Counted from the stretch's first letter, positions 36,887 through 46,835 are shown. The stretch is DNA of 64,000 nucleotides from Chitinophaga tropicalis (GCF_009758205.1 NZ_WRXN01000019.1:1-64000), one strand, 5' to 3'. Made by a program: numbers and translations. The notes: generated from the sequence alone by a model not told the origin.

Positions 36887-39448
36887 ATGAAAAAACTACT
36901 CCCCCCCCTCTTTTTTACTATACTTCTGACTAACGCGGTGCTCGCACAAAAACTCATTACAGGCGTTGTAAGGGGTGAAAAAGGTTCCCCTGTACCAGGG
37001 GCCACTGTCAGCCTTAAAGGCTCAACCAATCACGCTGTTGCTGATAACAAAGGGGAATTCAGCATACGTACCTATGCGCCGTTCCCCCTTACGCTTGCCG
37101 TTACTTCAATCGGCTTTGCCACGCGGGAAGTGCAGGTGACTGAAGAGAACCAAAACTCGCTCGAAGTTATTCTGATAGTAGATAACCGTCAGCTCAACGA
37201 AATATCAGTTACAGCGCGCCGCCGTAATGAGAAGATCCAGAGTGTACCCATTGCCATTTCCGTGGTACGCGGTAATGTAGTTGAAGATGCGGGCGCTTTT
37301 AACGTGAACAGGGTGAAGGAGCTGATACCTACGGTACAGCTTTACTCTTCCAATCCGCGTAATACTACTCTCAACATCCGTGGCCTGGGCTCAACTTTCG
37401 GCCTGACCAACGACGGCATTGATCCGGGTGTGGGATTCTACCTGGACGGTGTTTACTACGCTCGCCCGGCTGCTACTACGCTGGATTTCGTAGATGTGGA
37501 ACAGATCGAAGTGTTGCGCGGTCCGCAGGGCACGTTATTCGGTAAGAACACGACAGCGGGGGCGTTGAACATTACTACCCGTAAACCATCTTTCTCACCC
37601 GGCGCCACCGCGGAAGTCAGCTATGGTAACTATGGTTATATACAGGCCAAGGCCTCTGTTACAGGTGCAATTGCCAGCAAGCTGGCCGGCAGGGTCTCTT
37701 TCTCCGGCACACAGCGTGATGGCACCATTTACAATGTGTCTTCCCTGAAACATGTGAATGACATTAACAATATCGGCGGACGCGCGCAGCTGCTCTATAC
37801 TCCCAGTGAACGTGTAAGTATCACTCTTATCGGGGACGCCACCCAGCAACGTCCTGAAGGGTATGCCCAGGTAGTAGCAGGTGTTGTGAAAACACAGCGG
37901 CCGGCTTACCGCCAGTTTGATAACATCATAGCTGATCTTCATTACCAGCTACCCAGCCGTAATCCTTTCGACAGGCTGATAGATCACAACACTACCTGGC
38001 GCTCCGGTAACGACCTGGGCGGAGTATCGCTGAATGTGGACGCAAAGATCGGCGGGGGTACACTGACATCTACTACTGCCTGGCGCTACTGGCATTGGGA
38101 CCCATCCAACGACCGTGACTTTACGGGATTGCCTGTGCTTACATTATCGCAGGCCACTTCAAGACACCAGCAATGGTCGCAGGAAGTGCGGTATGCAGGC
38201 AACTTCTCCTCAAAACTGAGTGGGGTAATAGGTATTTTTGTAATTGGACAGAACCTTAAAACAGATCCTTACCATGTAGAGGAATCTGGTTCGGCGCAAT
38301 GGCGCTTTTCCCAGAACTCCACCAGCGAACTTTGGAAAACACCTGGGCTACTGGAAGGATATGGCATCCGCACAACTTCCCGGCTGAAAACGCTTAGCGC
38401 TGCCATATTCGGACAGCTGGACTGGGCTATCACCGAGCGGCTGCATGTACTTCCCGGCCTGAGATACAATTACGACGATAAAGAAGTAGACTTCAACCGT
38501 AAAACATATGGAGGCCTGGAAACGACAGACCCTGCCCTGCTGGCGTTGAAAAATGTTGTGTACACGGACCAGGTGTTTAACGCCAATACAGACAACACTA
38601 ATCTTTCCGGTCAGCTGACAGTTTCTTTTAAAGCCAGTGACCGTGTAAATACGTACGCTACTTACTCTACCAACTATAAACCGGTAGGCCTGAATCTCGG
38701 TGGGCTACCAACATCCAACGGTCAGCCTATGCTGGAGCTGGCAGAGATCAAACCAGAATATGTACAGCATTTTGAAGTGGGGATCAAAACCACCCCATCT
38801 GCTTCTTCTGTCCTTAACCTGGCAATCTACAACACAGACATCAAGGATTTCCAGACACAGGTACAAACAGCTGAGCTGGGCGTAAACCGGGGTTACCTGG
38901 CAAATGCAGAAAAGGTGCGGGTACGTGGCGCTGAGCTGGATGGCAACATCAGGTTCGATGACCATTTCTCTCTCTTTGGCGCCATAGCTTATACGGACGG
39001 TAAATACAAATCCTTCAAAAATGCACCCGTGCCACTGGAAGAAACCGGAGGTCCGAGTGCATTCAAAGACATCTCCGGCGGCAGGTTGCCAGGAATTTCA
39101 AAATGGACGGCTTCCCTGGGTGGAGAAGCGTCTACCGGTGGAAAGTTCCTGGGGCAAGGCGGCAGATACTTTGTGGCGCTGGATGGTTATTATCGTTCTG
39201 AATTCTCGTCCAGTCCCTCCCCTTCTCCATATCTCAATGTAGACGGCTATGTGCTTCTCAACGGCAGGTTTGGCTTCCGGGCTGCAAAGGGAGTATCCCT
39301 GTTTATATGGGGACGTAACCTGCTCAACAAGAATTACTTTGAGCAACTGCTTGTGGCTGCAGGCAATGCAGGGCATTATGCCGCGGTGCTGGGAGATCCG
39401 AGAACATATGGAGTAACGCTTCGTTATGTATTCAATCCTTCCAATTAA
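36887..39448 (+). CDS. TonB-dependent outer-membrane receptor with carboxypeptidase-regulatory-like domain
   Basis: An 853-residue receptor: signal (about 1-20, ending VLAQ), a regulatory-like beta domain (about 22-108, ITGVVRGEKGSPVPGATV), a plug (about 115-230, with VEQIEVLRGPQGTLFGKNTTAGALNI) and a beta-barrel ending VTLRYVFNPSN. It lacks a SusD partner, so a siderophore, vitamin or other small ligand is more likely than a glycan. The plug with RNEKIQSVPIAISVV resembles the iron-complex receptor group of proteobacterial type. A strong terminator follows. Confidence 0.9.
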   Translation: MKKLLPPLFFTILLTNAVLAQKLITGVVRGEKGSPVPGATVSLKGSTNHAVADNKGEFSIRTYAPFPLTLAVTSIGFATREVQVTEENQNSLEVILIVDNRQLNEISVTARRRNEKIQSVPIAISVVRGNVVEDAGAFNVNRVKELIPTVQLYSSNPRNTTLNIRGLGSTFGLTNDGIDPGVGFYLDGVYYARPAATTLDFVDVEQIEVLRGPQGTLFGKNTTAGALNITTRKPSFSPGATAEVSYGNYGYIQAKASVTGAIASKLAGRVSFSGTQRDGTIYNVSSLKHVNDINNIGGRAQLLYTPSERVSITLIGDATQQRPEGYAQVVAGVVKTQRPAYRQFDNIIADLHYQLPSRNPFDRLIDHNTTWRSGNDLGGVSLNVDAKIGGGTLTSTTAWRYWHWDPSNDRDFTGLPVLTLSQATSRHQQWSQEVRYAGNFSSKLSGVIGIFVIGQNLKTDPYHVEESGSAQWRFSQNSTSELWKTPGLLEGYGIRTTSRLKTLSAAIFGQLDWAITERLHVLPGLRYNYDDKEVDFNRKTYGGLETTDPALLALKNVVYTDQVFNANTDNTNLSGQLTVSFKASDRVNTYATYSTNYKPVGLNLGGLPTSNGQPMLELAEIKPEYVQHFEVGIKTTPSASSVLNLAIYNTDIKDFQTQVQTAELGVNRGYLANAEKVRVRGAELDGNIRFDDHFSLFGAIAYTDGKYKSFKNAPVPLEETGGPSAFKDISGGRLPGISKWTASLGGEASTGGKFLGQGGRYFVALDGYYRSEFSSSPSPSPYLNVDGYVLLNGRFGFRAAKGVSLFIWGRNLLNKNYFEQLLVAAGNAGHYAAVLGDPRTYGVTLRYVFNPSN

Positions 39449-39463
39449 AAATAACAATATAGA

Positions 39464-39494
39464 AAAAACCGCCAGTATACTCCTGGCGGTTTTT
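39464..39494. terminator. Terminator between TonB receptor and deacetylase-like genes
   Basis: A 12-bp perfect stem AAAAACCGCCAG / CTGGCGGTTTTT with a seven-base loop and T/A tracts on both sides, between convergent genes. Confidence 0.9.
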
Positions 39495-39607
39495 CTTATT
39501 TATGTACATGTCAGGGTATTCTATTCTGTTTTACCATGGCCCCTTTTAACTCTATTTAGAAAATTCTAAGAAAGCGCATTGGGGGGATAGCAAAAAACAG
39601 GGAATGC

Positions 39608-41263
39608 CTAGTTAATGGCCGCAAGGTCCAGGTGTATTTCATTCTTTTCCGGCTGCAGGCGTAAGACTACACCGTAGGAAGGTTTTGAGAAACTGCCTTT
39701 GTCTGCGGATATATGATAATTAAATGTTTCAAAGCTGCCGTCTACCTGTCGTGGTGAGACATTTGTGAACGGAAGTGTAGCTCCAGGCGCTGTTTCCAGG
39801 TCAAGGTACCAGTTAAGCGACTTGTTACCTGTTAACTTCATGGAGATGGTTTTTTCTTTAAGCGTCACCTGTAAAGTACCGCCCTGGCTGAGCGGCCATG
39901 ATACCAGCACGGTTTCCTTGTCCAGGTTTCTGAATATGGGATCACCACCTTTTAATGTCGCTTCCTGTCCGTTAACAAGGGCTTTTACCCGTAAGCCGGC
40001 CAGCTGTCCGGGTTTACTCCAGAGGTATCCGTCTACAACGGGCAGTGTAAAGAATGTGCATTCATTTGAGGTGGCTACCTGGGTAGTGTAGATATCAGGA
40101 ATTTTTTCATTAAACAGATGTATGTCCCTGATACGGAGGTCGCCTCCCTCCCACAGCATATTCACTCTGTAAAAGCGGCTGTTATACCATAAGGTTTTCC
40201 GGTCGCTGCCTTCTACATCCTTTGTAACGGAGAACGAGGTAGGAGGCGTTACTTTATAGTGTGTTCTGAACCAGTTGCCTGATTGCGCCATGGTTTCCAA
40301 CCTGATCTTCCCTTTGTCCCTCAGGTTGGCAATCAATGGCATCTGTATCTCAAAACCTTTAGCCATGGCATCCCAGGTAAAAGAATTTTCCTGCCCTGCC
40401 TGGGTATAGTTAAAGTTCAGGGAGGGATCCTCAGTGAAAGTCTTTAAGAACCAGTTAACCCAGCTTTCACTGCCGCCAGCCTCCGGGTATACAGGTTCAA
40501 GGGTGATCACGCCCTGTCTTTCTGCGCTGATACCCTGATCATACTGACGGACGGGATCACTTCCCAGCATCCTGAAAACCGGTACGGGGATCTGGCTGGC
40601 CGCGTTCTGGGCCGGCATATAGGAATTGACCCTGCTTGGATAATAAGCCTGGTTCCAATAGCCTCCCCATAGCGTGTAGCCGTCGGTGCCATATTGGTCT
40701 TTGCAGTTAGCAGAAGCTACAATCCTGTATTTGTCATACAGGTACTGTAAGGTATGTGCATCAATAAACCAGGAGGCAACGGAACGGGGATAATACCCAA
40801 ATATGCTCTTAAAGCTTTCCATATATACGTCTGCTATCTTTTCCCGTTCGGCTGGCGTATAGCCGGTAGAAAAGCCCACGTCTGCGTGCCAGTCCCAGGG
40901 ATAGCGGCCCCTCCATTTCAGCCCTGCTTTTTCTATAAGCGGCTGAGGGAGCTCCCACCACGCGCCTATCTCAAATGAATCGCGGGACAAGCTTCTGAGC
41001 AGCTCCTGGTAACGATGGTCCATCAAAGCATCATACTGCAACAGGAATGTACCCGTGAGGTGATAAGTCCTCATGATATTTACCTGCTTTACTACGGTCT
41101 GATAGAGCACATCTTCCGTGATCCTTTGATCTCTTGGCTCCAGCAGGCGAATGAAATTAACGATATTGATAATCTTTGGTTCCTGACCGGCTGCTGCCCG
41201 GGACAGACCTGTTATACTTATACCGGCCAGCAGCAGTACCTGTATTACTTTCTTTCTGATCAT
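39608..41263 (-). CDS. Exported glycoside hydrolase/deacetylase-fold protein, uncharacterised
   Basis: A 551-residue protein with signal peptide (about 1-26, ending AAAGQ). The first part (about 30-260) reads like a (beta/alpha) barrel of the polysaccharide-deacetylase/GH57 group: IINIVNFIRLLEPRD, HLTGTFLLQYDALMD, SFEIGAWWELPQPLIEKAGL, PRSVASWFIDAHTLQYLYDKY. The second part (about 300-551) is beta-rich. A clear NodB metal triad is not visible, so activity is uncertain. It stands alone on the minus strand. A carbohydrate-active role is inferred from fold hints only. Confidence 0.5.
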   Translation of the reverse strand: MIRKKVIQVLLLAGISITGLSRAAAGQEPKIINIVNFIRLLEPRDQRITEDVLYQTVVKQVNIMRTYHLTGTFLLQYDALMDHRYQELLRSLSRDSFEIGAWWELPQPLIEKAGLKWRGRYPWDWHADVGFSTGYTPAEREKIADVYMESFKSIFGYYPRSVASWFIDAHTLQYLYDKYRIVASANCKDQYGTDGYTLWGGYWNQAYYPSRVNSYMPAQNAASQIPVPVFRMLGSDPVRQYDQGISAERQGVITLEPVYPEAGGSESWVNWFLKTFTEDPSLNFNYTQAGQENSFTWDAMAKGFEIQMPLIANLRDKGKIRLETMAQSGNWFRTHYKVTPPTSFSVTKDVEGSDRKTLWYNSRFYRVNMLWEGGDLRIRDIHLFNEKIPDIYTTQVATSNECTFFTLPVVDGYLWSKPGQLAGLRVKALVNGQEATLKGGDPIFRNLDKETVLVSWPLSQGGTLQVTLKEKTISMKLTGNKSLNWYLDLETAPGATLPFTNVSPRQVDGSFETFNYHISADKGSFSKPSYGVVLRLQPEKNEIHLDLAAIN

Positions 41264-41385
41264 ATATTATATAGACAGGTAATAGTAAGGAAAGGGGGGT
41301 AAAAAATAAAATTAATTTTACCGGGGTAAGTATTACATGTTGTAGTTGGGGCGATTGTGTTGTTTTTTATAAAAAGAAAAGAATA

Positions 41386-41426
41386 ACCAAAAGCCTTCAG
41401 ATCCAAATGATCTGAAGGCTTTTGGT
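41386..41426. terminator. Terminator after the WGR-LRR gene
   Basis: An 18-bp perfect stem (41386-41403 with 41409-41426) closes a five-base loop CAAAT; it lies nine bases past the stop codon of the minus-strand gene. Confidence 0.88.
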
Positions 41427-41434
41427 CTGAAGCT

Positions 41435-44113
41435 TTATTTTTTCAGCCACTTTTTATATTCTTTAGTTTCCACGATGTCATCAAAATTGCTGAAGTATTC
41501 ATCTTTTTCTAATGTCTGCTTCACAATCTGCCAGGCATCTTCCTGCCGGCCGAGCCGTAAAAGGATACGGACCTGGGTATCGTAGATATAATATTCACTT
41601 TCATTTTCAATATACGCTACGGCTTTGTTGATCATATTGAGCGCTTCTTCGGTCTTCTCCCTATCTTCATAAACCTCATACATAGCCCATGCCACCGCAT
41701 TGGCTACTATACGGATCACTTCCCTGTAAAAAGCGCCCATACTGGTGGAATGCAGTATATGCTCCGGTAACAGGGACAACGTCATCAAACCTGATTTAAT
41801 ACAAAGCTGGTTGTACTCGCGCTTTTTTTCTGCAGACATCTTCTTATATGCAGCATCCGCCGGTATGTTGCTGTATGCGTTTGTCAACACGTAATAAGTG
41901 TACAGCCGCAGGTATTTATCTACCACCTTACCATCGTTGAAGCTGGCTAGTACCTGATCGTATATTGCGATGGCTTTTACTGGCTTTCCGGCATCATTAA
42001 ACCACAACTCATTTCCTTTTTCAATAAGATCCGCCGTTTCTTTCCATAGCCTGGCTGCTTCGGTATCAATGATCTCCTTTTCCATCCAGTTCTCCCGTAG
42101 GTCCAGCTCTACCTCAGGCAACCGTTCTGCCATTTTCAGGCGGTCGGATATTTTGAAAGAGTTCCCTTTCAGATTCAATGAGCGCAGGTTTGGAAGGCTG
42201 TAAACTTCTTCAGGCAGGTCTGACAACATATTATCGCCAAGATCAAGTATGCGTAACTGCTGTAATGCGCCGATACCTTCCAGGTGTGCTGTAGTCAGTG
42301 GTTTCCGTAAATAGCCTGTCTTTTTCTTTTTCCCATCACCGGCTTCAACCTTTTCTGCCTGCAGGTCGGATATTTCCTTTAACCTTCCAGGATCATGCGA
42401 CAAATTTTTCGCCATCTCCTTAAACGTTTCCTTGCTCAGATCTTCCAGCCACCTGCGGTAAAGATCGATCTTCAGTTCTTCAAGAGAGGTAATGCGGAAG
42501 ATATCTTTTAACAGACTGTGCTTAGCCAGCGGACTTTCAGAATCATTACAGATGCCCGAAGCGTGCAATATCTTTAACTTCTTCAGCCCTGACAGGTCCG
42601 GAAATTCATTAACATAACCCAGGCTTCCATCCAGGTACAGTTCTTCCAGTTCTTTCAACGCCGTCAATGCAGGCGGAATTTGTTTAAGGGAGTTGCTGTT
42701 CATTAACAGGCGTTTCAAGCCTGTACATCCAAGGACTGCCTTGGGAAAGTCTACCGGGCTGGCTGCTGTGCATGAGTCGCAACGCAATTCCTCCAGGCCA
42801 GGAAGGCTGGCAGTCAACCGAAAACCTTTACATCCGGAAACATCCAGTTTACGCAGGGAAACCAGTTGAGTAAGACTTTCCGGCAGCTGCAGATCAGCAT
42901 TCTGAGAAAGGTCAAGTACACGTAGTTTCTTTAGCTGGGTTAATTCGGCCGGTAATGTTTTCAATTCACATCCGGAAAGATGTAATTCTTCAAGTTGATC
43001 AAGCTGTGCTATTTCTGCGGGTAATGTCTTTATTTCATTCCCATTCAATTTCAACTGCTTAAGAGACCTCAGGGTTGTAAGCAGCATCGGGAATCTATCC
43101 AGGTCCTGATAACTAAGATCAAGTACCTGCACTTCTGCCGGAGAGACTTTCATTTTTTCCAGCGCCTGCAGCACAACCTTTCCTGCCCTCTCCTCTTTCA
43201 ATGTGAGCTTTCCCGGTTTAGCCGAAATGACCGTTTCTTTGGGTGCTCCGGCTGCCGGCGTATCGTTAAATCCTGGCAGGAATTCATCTCTGAGGATGTG
43301 TTTACCTTTATTGATGTAATTGGAGATCTTATCGCTGTTGGCGTATTCCTCTTCTTTGATCAGCTCAGGGCGTAGTACGGTTATCTCACTGTATTCAGCA
43401 TCTTCTGCGCCTTCTATTTCCTGATCGCCGATAATAGTACCGGATACTTCTCCCTGGAATCTGAAGACCTGGTCATCTGCAAGGATAGCTACGGCCTTTG
43501 TCTTCCCTTCTACCGTCAGCTCACCATGGTTATAGTAACCATAGATGGTTTGTTCTGCCGTCAGGTCTCCTTTTATATAGAATTCGCCACCACCTTTATT
43601 GATACTTTGAGCATAAACGTTGCCGGTGACCAGGAGGTGTTCGCCATTGTCCATATCCGGCTGGAATAATACTCCCTTTACTGTGAGATTACCTTCTACG
43701 ATAATACCATATATGTCATCTTTAGCAGCAGAACAATGTTTGTAAGTATCAAGTGCGCCGTTAAATACAACATCGCCTTTATACAACATGTACTTGCCAC
43801 CATCGTCATACAGGGCATTAATATACTTGTCAAGTTTATGCTTCTTTACGGCTTCTTTTTCAGAGATAATGGTATAATCGCCTGGTAATAACGTCTTCCC
43901 ATCCCTGATGATCTCCTGGTAGCCTTTTCCGGTTTTTTCTTTTACGAGTTTGTCATATTCCTGACGGGCTTTTACAGGGGTTTCAAAGTCTTTTTCTGTC
44001 GTTTTACCCTGAGTACCAATTTTTCCGTACCGGGTAGTAATGGTGTTGACATTCAATGATATCTCCCAGAATTTTGAGGATGTCCCTTCCTGCAGTTCGA
44101 AGTACTGGAGCAT
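41435..44113 (-). CDS. Large WGR - beta-solenoid-like - leucine-rich-repeat - TPR-like protein
   Basis: An 892-residue cytoplasmic protein. The start at MLQYFELQEG opens a WGR domain (about 1-70, TRYGKIGTQG). Residues about 95-250 are repetitive beta sequence with G-rich turns (YGIIVEGNLTVKGVLF, GEFYIKGDLTAEQTIYG) like bactofilin-type or polymer-forming folds. About 320-690 are leucine-rich repeats (LKQLKLNGNEIKTLPAEIAQL). About 700-892 are helical and TPR-like. The WGR module is paralogous to the stand-alone protein at 4669-4899. The combination suggests a scaffold or nucleic-acid-linked sensor; no catalytic motif is seen. Confidence 0.8.
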   Translation of the reverse strand: MLQYFELQEGTSSKFWEISLNVNTITTRYGKIGTQGKTTEKDFETPVKARQEYDKLVKEKTGKGYQEIIRDGKTLLPGDYTIISEKEAVKKHKLDKYINALYDDGGKYMLYKGDVVFNGALDTYKHCSAAKDDIYGIIVEGNLTVKGVLFQPDMDNGEHLLVTGNVYAQSINKGGGEFYIKGDLTAEQTIYGYYNHGELTVEGKTKAVAILADDQVFRFQGEVSGTIIGDQEIEGAEDAEYSEITVLRPELIKEEEYANSDKISNYINKGKHILRDEFLPGFNDTPAAGAPKETVISAKPGKLTLKEERAGKVVLQALEKMKVSPAEVQVLDLSYQDLDRFPMLLTTLRSLKQLKLNGNEIKTLPAEIAQLDQLEELHLSGCELKTLPAELTQLKKLRVLDLSQNADLQLPESLTQLVSLRKLDVSGCKGFRLTASLPGLEELRCDSCTAASPVDFPKAVLGCTGLKRLLMNSNSLKQIPPALTALKELEELYLDGSLGYVNEFPDLSGLKKLKILHASGICNDSESPLAKHSLLKDIFRITSLEELKIDLYRRWLEDLSKETFKEMAKNLSHDPGRLKEISDLQAEKVEAGDGKKKKTGYLRKPLTTAHLEGIGALQQLRILDLGDNMLSDLPEEVYSLPNLRSLNLKGNSFKISDRLKMAERLPEVELDLRENWMEKEIIDTEAARLWKETADLIEKGNELWFNDAGKPVKAIAIYDQVLASFNDGKVVDKYLRLYTYYVLTNAYSNIPADAAYKKMSAEKKREYNQLCIKSGLMTLSLLPEHILHSTSMGAFYREVIRIVANAVAWAMYEVYEDREKTEEALNMINKAVAYIENESEYYIYDTQVRILLRLGRQEDAWQIVKQTLEKDEYFSNFDDIVETKEYKKWLKK

Positions 44114-44351
44114 TTTGCTGATCGGTTTTAAAATAGTGATATATGCTATAGTCAATACGGGCCAACGTGACCGGCAGATCTATATTTACTTTGGAGCCTT
44201 GGGTATACCGGTTGAAGAATAAGATTACCGGAAGGATAACATATTTCATTGTCACCAGTTTCCGGTATGAAGATAATAAAAGTAATATAAATATCTAATT
44301 GTATTTGAAAAGATTAGTTTATCGGTTTGGAGCTTATACTCAATGCGAAGA

Positions 44352-44439
44352 AACTGCTCAAAAAATCGCTTTTACCTTCGGTAAAAGCGATTTTTTGAGG
44401 GGCGCTTTTCTGGCCTGCGGCCGGCTGGGAGTTTAAACC
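44352..44439. repeat. Dispersed intergenic hairpin repeat, copy 1 (full)
   Basis: Stem CTCAAAAAATCGCTTTTAC (44357-44375) pairs perfectly with 44381-44399 around the loop CTTCG, followed by a GC-rich core TGGCCTGCGGCCGGCTGGGA (44411-44430) and TTTAAACCGG. The first 49-50 bases recur identically from 59967. Confidence 0.88.
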
Positions 44440-44478
44440 GGTGACTGTGACAGCTTGAAGCTTTATATTATACTTAAT

Positions 44479-44534
44479 GCGATTTTTTGAGGGTACTTTT
44501 CTAGCCTATGGCCGGCTGAGAGTTTAAACCGGTG
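44479..44534. repeat. Dispersed repeat, copy 2 (lacking the left stem arm)
   Basis: It carries GCGATTTTTTGAGGG followed by TAGCCTATGGCCGGCTGAG and TTTAAACCGGTG, parallel to copy 1 but without the left arm of the hairpin. Confidence 0.75.
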
Positions 44535-44674
44535 CAGTACGGTGAAAGATTATAACATATTGGTCTCGTTAATGTTAATACGGTGATTCAGGCTACACTT
44601 TTTACAGTATAGGCTAATTTTTAGTTGCCATTTTTGCTGACCTTTGTATTGTCAATGATAACTTAGTTTAAACC

Positions 44675-45580
44675 ATGAAAGCAATACCTCCTCCCATCGT
44701 TTATAAAAGTATCTCCGCGTTCATGCGGGATATTGATATGCCTAAACCGCGGCATCCCCTGGTGGCGTTGGTGAACTATGATAAGGAGAAGGGCAGCGGT
44801 AATTTGGCCGGACACAGGTTCATGCTCGACTTTTATAAAGTTTCCTTTAAGAAGGATTTCAGGGGGCAGATAAAATATGGACAAGGTTATTATGATTTTG
44901 AGGAGGGCGGTATGGCTTTTTTAGCGCCCAATCAAGTGGTGACAATGTCAGGAGAGGAAAGTTGCCTGGATGGTTACATCCTGTTCTTTCATGCTGACCT
45001 TATCCGGAATTATCCGCTTGGGAAGAATATTCAGCAGTATGGTTTCTTCTCTTATGCCGTGAATGAAGCGCTGTTCCTGTCAGATAAAGAGAAAAAAGTG
45101 ATCGCTGGCCTGTTTGAAAACATTGCTGACGAATTGGATAATAATACAGATGCTTTTAGCCAGGATGTGCTGGTTTCCCAGATAGAACTGCTGCTTAATT
45201 ATGGTAATCGTTTTTACAACCGGCAGTTCCTCACCCGTAAAGCCATTCATCATGACCTGATCAGCCAGATGGATGCTTACCTGGCAGATCGTTTTGCAGA
45301 TCAATCGGGCGGCATACCGACGGTCCCGGAAGTGGCTAAACATCTCCAGGTTTCGCCCAGGTACCTGACGGATATGCTCAGGTCATTAACTGGGCAAAGT
45401 GCACAGCAGCATATTCATGACAGGTTAATTGAGAAGGCCAAGGAGACATTAAGCACTACCAGGCTGACCGTTGCGGAAATTGCTTATCAGCTTGGGTTTG
45501 AACACCCGCAGTCTTTTAATAAACTGTTTAAGCGACACACCAATCTTTCACCAAACATTTTCAGGAAATCTTTTAACTGA
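44675..45580 (+). CDS. AraC family transcriptional regulator
   Basis: A 301-residue regulator with an N-terminal cupin-like ligand domain and a C-terminal double HTH (about 205-300): TVPEVAKHLQVSPRYLTDML, then LTVAEIAYQLGFEHPQSFNKLFKRHTNLSP, the AraC signature. Such Bacteroidota regulators are often next to a redox enzyme they control; here an MDR oxidoreductase lies 174 bases downstream on the same strand, making it the likely target. Confidence 0.93.
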   Translation: MKAIPPPIVYKSISAFMRDIDMPKPRHPLVALVNYDKEKGSGNLAGHRFMLDFYKVSFKKDFRGQIKYGQGYYDFEEGGMAFLAPNQVVTMSGEESCLDGYILFFHADLIRNYPLGKNIQQYGFFSYAVNEALFLSDKEKKVIAGLFENIADELDNNTDAFSQDVLVSQIELLLNYGNRFYNRQFLTRKAIHHDLISQMDAYLADRFADQSGGIPTVPEVAKHLQVSPRYLTDMLRSLTGQSAQQHIHDRLIEKAKETLSTTRLTVAEIAYQLGFEHPQSFNKLFKRHTNLSPNIFRKSFN

Positions 45581-45754
45581 CGCCTGTCAGAATTATGAGG
45601 GCATTATTTCTTAAGAAGTGAATTCCAGGCAGTCATTATACTGGAATAAGGCCATTTTTTTCTCATCACCATTCATCTGATAATATTTTATATAGGGCTG
45701 CGGCGCCTATTATGGTTCTGCGTGCCTCCAAGTCACAAAATTCACATTATAATA

Positions 45755-46798
45755 ATGGAACAATTAAAAAATCAAGAGAACAAAATTGAGAGTGCACCTA
45801 TGATGAAGGCGATCCGCCTGCACGAGTTCGGAGGTCCTGAGGTGTTGCGTTACGAAGAAGCGCCGATTCCAGAGCTGAAACCCGGTGAGGTGCTTGTCCG
45901 TGTTCATGCCATAGGCATCAACCCTCCTGACTGGTACCTGCGTGATGGGTATAAAATGCTTCCTCCGGAGTGGAGGCCATCGATACCCATGCCTGTTATT
46001 CCGGGAACAGACGTGTCGGGCATTGTAGAGGCAGTTGCCCCGGATGTAAAGCGTTTTTCTGCCGGGGATGAGGTTTTCGGCATGATCCGTTTTCCCAGCT
46101 TCGGGGAGAGCGCTGCTTATGCAGCGTATGTGGCAGCGCCCGCATCAGACCTTGCACATAAACCGGCAGGTATTAATCATGTGCAGGCTGCAGGGGCGCC
46201 GATGGCGGGTCTTACTGCGTGGCAGTTCCTGATCGAGCTGGGGCATGATGTACAGAACCCGCTTCAACCAGAGAAACATCAACCGGTACCGCTTAATGGT
46301 AAGACGGTGCTTGTTAATGGCGCCGCGGGTGGTGTGGGACATTTCGCGGTGCAGCTGGCAAAATTGAAGGGGGCCCATGTCATTGCGGTAGCATCGGGCA
46401 AGCATGAGTCGTTCCTGCGTGAGCTTGGCGCTGACGAATTCATCGACTATAAAAAGAATGCTCCTGAGGATGTTGCCCAGGATATTGATCTTGTTGTTGA
46501 TACCCTTGGCGGACCTACTACCGGTCGTTTCCTGCGTACACTTAAGCGTGGCGGCGCCTTGTTCCCGGTGTTCTTAGGCTTCTCAGACGCTGAGGAGGCT
46601 GTAAAGCGAGGCGTAACAGTCTCGATGACACAGGTGCGTTCAAATGGTTTGCAGCTTGAGGAACTGGGACGTTTGCTTGATGTAAGGACGGTTCGTGTTG
46701 CTATAGATAGTACATTCCCGCTTGCCGATGCACAAAAGGCGCACGAACGGGCTGCAAGTGGGCATATTCAGGGAAAGATCGTACTTACGGTTGTGTGA
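45755..46798 (+). CDS. NADP-dependent MDR oxidoreductase (quinone reductase-like)
   Basis: A 347-residue zinc-independent medium-chain reductase. MKAIRLHEFGGPEVLRYEEAP and PGEVLVRVHAIGINPPD form the GroES-like domain; VNGAAGGVGHFAVQLAKLKGA is the Rossmann nucleotide loop. No zinc-binding cysteines appear. A short N-terminal extension precedes the consensus start. It probably reduces quinones or reactive enones with NADPH and is likely under the AraC regulator upstream. Confidence 0.9.
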   Translation: MEQLKNQENKIESAPMMKAIRLHEFGGPEVLRYEEAPIPELKPGEVLVRVHAIGINPPDWYLRDGYKMLPPEWRPSIPMPVIPGTDVSGIVEAVAPDVKRFSAGDEVFGMIRFPSFGESAAYAAYVAAPASDLAHKPAGINHVQAAGAPMAGLTAWQFLIELGHDVQNPLQPEKHQPVPLNGKTVLVNGAAGGVGHFAVQLAKLKGAHVIAVASGKHESFLRELGADEFIDYKKNAPEDVAQDIDLVVDTLGGPTTGRFLRTLKRGGALFPVFLGFSDAEEAVKRGVTVSMTQVRSNGLQLEELGRLLDVRTVRVAIDSTFPLADAQKAHERAASGHIQGKIVLTVV

Positions 46799-46804
46799 GT
46801 TTTA

Positions 46805-46835
46805 AGGAGCACGTTCCTCCGGAGCGTGTTCTTTA
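46805..46835. terminator. Weak hairpin after the oxidoreductase gene
   Basis: GAGCACG and CGTGTTC can pair, with an inner CTCCGGAG palindrome, followed by TTTATT. It may be a terminator; the stem includes a G-U pair. Confidence 0.45.

Larger units (their letters stand above)
44114..44674. other. Divergent intergenic region with repeat copies
   Basis: It separates the WGR-LRR gene from the AraC-type gene. It contains one full and one partial copy of the dispersed hairpin repeat, listed separately. A 60-codon frame at 44040-44222 is antisense to the gene start and not supported. Confidence 0.6.

Noticed and set aside
44341..44534. Tandem-looking repeats considered as a CRISPR array
   Set aside because: There are only two unequal copies, no regular spacers and no cas genes.
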